Source of the DNA: Pseudobutyrivibrio sp.
Lineage (GTDB): Bacteria; Bacillota; Clostridia; Lachnospirales; Lachnospiraceae
DNA: 32,199 nt
Assembly (NCBI GenBank): GCA_024684955.1
Contig: JAIKWH010000059.1
Location: forward strand, 1-32,199
Reading direction: 5' to 3'
This document shows positions 31,232 through 32,199 of this stretch, in pieces. Positions within the stretch are counted from its first letter, which is position 1. Every line of letters begins with the position of its first letter. The notes below the pieces were generated by a model. It searched no databases. It saw only the letters and a program-made list of their open reading frames with translations, and had not been told where the DNA came from. The position numbers were made by a program, and so were the translations under genes.

Positions 31232-31244
31232 CACCTAGGATTTT
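31211..31244. terminator. Bidirectional terminator between pflA and the second dapL
   Basis: A perfect 34-bp palindrome with 17-base arms (AAAATCCTAGGTGCTAA). It contains the pflA stop codon at its centre and ends four bases before the dapL stop. A/T runs on both sides let it work for both convergent genes. Confidence 0.92.
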
Positions 31245-31247
31245 CTA

Positions 31248-32199
31248 TTAAAGTGTCTTTATTCTTTCAATAGCTCTAACTGTATTCTCAGCAGAACCAA
31301 ATGCTGTCAGTCTGAAGTAACCTTCACCTGATGGGCCGAAGCCTGCGCCAGGGGTACCTACTATCTGAACCTTTTCAAGGAGATAATCAAAGAAATCCCA
31401 TGATGTCATGTTCTGTGGAGTCTTAAGCCAGATGTATGGGGCGTTAACACCACCATATACCTCAAAGCCTGCGTCCTTGAGACCTGTGTAGATGGTTTTG
31501 GCATTGTTCATGTAGTAGCCAACCTGCTCACGTATCTGAGCCTGTCCTTCTGGGGAATAAACAGCCTCACCGGCGCGCTGGATGATGTAAGGGGCACCGT
31601 TGAATTTGGTGCCGTGACGACGAGCCCACATACCGTGCAATGAAACTCCATCAAATACCAAATCCTTTGGAACTACTGTGTAGCCTAAACGCACACCTGT
31701 AAAGCCTGCATTCTTTGAGAATGAGTGAATCTCAATAGCACATGTCTTGGCACCAGTGCATTCGTAAATACTGTGAGGAACATCTGCCTCGGAAATATAT
31801 GCCTCGTATGCAGCATCAAAAATAATAAGGCTGCCATTTTTGTTAGCGTAATCAACCCACTGCTGAAGCTGGCTCTTTGTGAGAGTAGTTCCTGTAGGGT
31901 TGTTTGGAAGACAAAGATAGATTACATCTGGTGTCTCCTTTGGAAATTCTGGAACAAATTTATTATCTGCTGTGGTAGGCATGTAGATTAAATCTGACCA
32001 TTTACCAAGGGTCTCATCATAAGTACCAAGACGGCCTGCCATAACATTTGAATCTACGTATACTGGATATACAGGGTCACATACGGCGATTTTAACGTCT
32101 TGTGCAAAAAGCTCCTGAATGTCTGCTGAGTCTGACTTTGCTCCATCAGAAACAAAAATCTCATCTGCGGAAATATCACAGCCCTTTAACTGATAATCA
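31248..32199 (-). CDS. dapL: LL-diaminopimelate aminotransferase, second copy (5' end outside window)
   Basis: 316 codons of a gene whose N-terminus lies beyond the right edge; the first visible residue corresponds to D89 of the complete copy at 18319-19533. The PLP lysine ([10 protein letters not shown]), [10 protein letters not shown] and DAAYEAY are all intact, so the visible part looks functional. Differences are mostly conservative (for example YDESKGMW here is YDETLGKW). Silent sites have diverged widely, so this is an old paralogue rather than a recent duplication. A role separate from lysine synthesis is possible but not shown. Confidence 0.93.
   Translation of the reverse strand, partial: DYQLKGCDISADEIFVSDGAKSDSADIQELFAQDVKIAVCDPVYPVYVDSNVMAGRLGTYDETLGKWSDLIYMPTTADNKFVPEFPKETPDVIYLCLPNNPTGTTLTKSQLQQWVDYANKNGSLIIFDAAYEAYISEADVPHSIYECTGAKTCAIEIHSFSKNAGFTGVRLGYTVVPKDLVFDGVSLHGMWARRHGTKFNGAPYIIQRAGEAVYSPEGQAQIREQVGYYMNNAKTIYTGLKDAGFEVYGGVNAPYIWLKTPQNMTSWDFFDYLLEKVQIVGTPGAGFGPSGEGYFRLTAFGSAENTVRAIERIKTL

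Overview
The window looks like a chromosomal segment of an anaerobic, fermentative Clostridia bacterium, most likely Lachnospiraceae (Butyrivibrio/Pseudobutyrivibrio-like). This rests on gene content and moderately AT-rich DNA: a crotonase of butyrate-pathway type, pyruvate formate-lyase with its activase, LL-diaminopimelate aminotransferase (two copies), a YjfB-type small motility protein, AGGAGG ribosome sites and several TTG starts. No rRNA, insertion sequence, phage gene or CRISPR array was seen.

Layout. Positions 1-1105 hold the start of an ABC-transporter ATPase gene, then a small toxin-antitoxin pair flanked by two copies of the 3' end of tRNA-Lys. A six-gene tRNA operon (Pro-Gly-Arg-His-Gln-Lys, minus strand) follows at 1106-1781. 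Positions 2018-4600 are a zinc/cadmium export operon (separate HMA protein, P-type ATPase, SmtB/CadC repressor). Next come a membrane-anchored SGNH hydrolase and a crotonase with a Rex-like operator. Positions 6350-11028 are a tight five-gene operon: LysR regulator, degenerate kinase-like protein, alpha/beta hydrolase, HxxxDG acyltransferase, and zinc-ribbon six-helix membrane protein. I could not assign it to a described system. A small yjfB gene separates it from a copper operon (CsoR repressor; CopA fused to a CopZ domain that keeps its own ribosome site). Upstream of that is a four-domain CoA-disulfide-reductase/rhodanese/TusA/DsrE protein.

Positions 17179-22316 carry a transaldolase-like gene, a small unknown gene, and an operon of flavin reductase, M18 aminopeptidase, eukaryote-type HisA and DapL. 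Positions 22455-26643 are an N-acetylglucosamine PTS operon (LicT antiterminator, EIIA, EIICB, NagA) with a visible RAT/terminator switch in the leader. A DEDDh exonuclease gene comes next, diverging from pflB-pflA. Finally a second, truncated dapL runs off the right edge.

The genes fit a sugar-fermenting gut or rumen anaerobe: GlcNAc uptake and deacetylation feed glycolysis, PFL splits pyruvate, and the crotonase serves reduced-carbon disposal. Rex-like sites suggest NADH-responsive control of the crotonase, the CoA-disulfide reductase and possibly pflB. The most unusual items are the five-gene LysR/pseudokinase operon, the copA-copZ fusion with an internal start, the rod-shaped RNA between pflB and pflA, a cluster of hairpins upstream of pflB, and the tRNA-Lys-flanked toxin-antitoxin islet.
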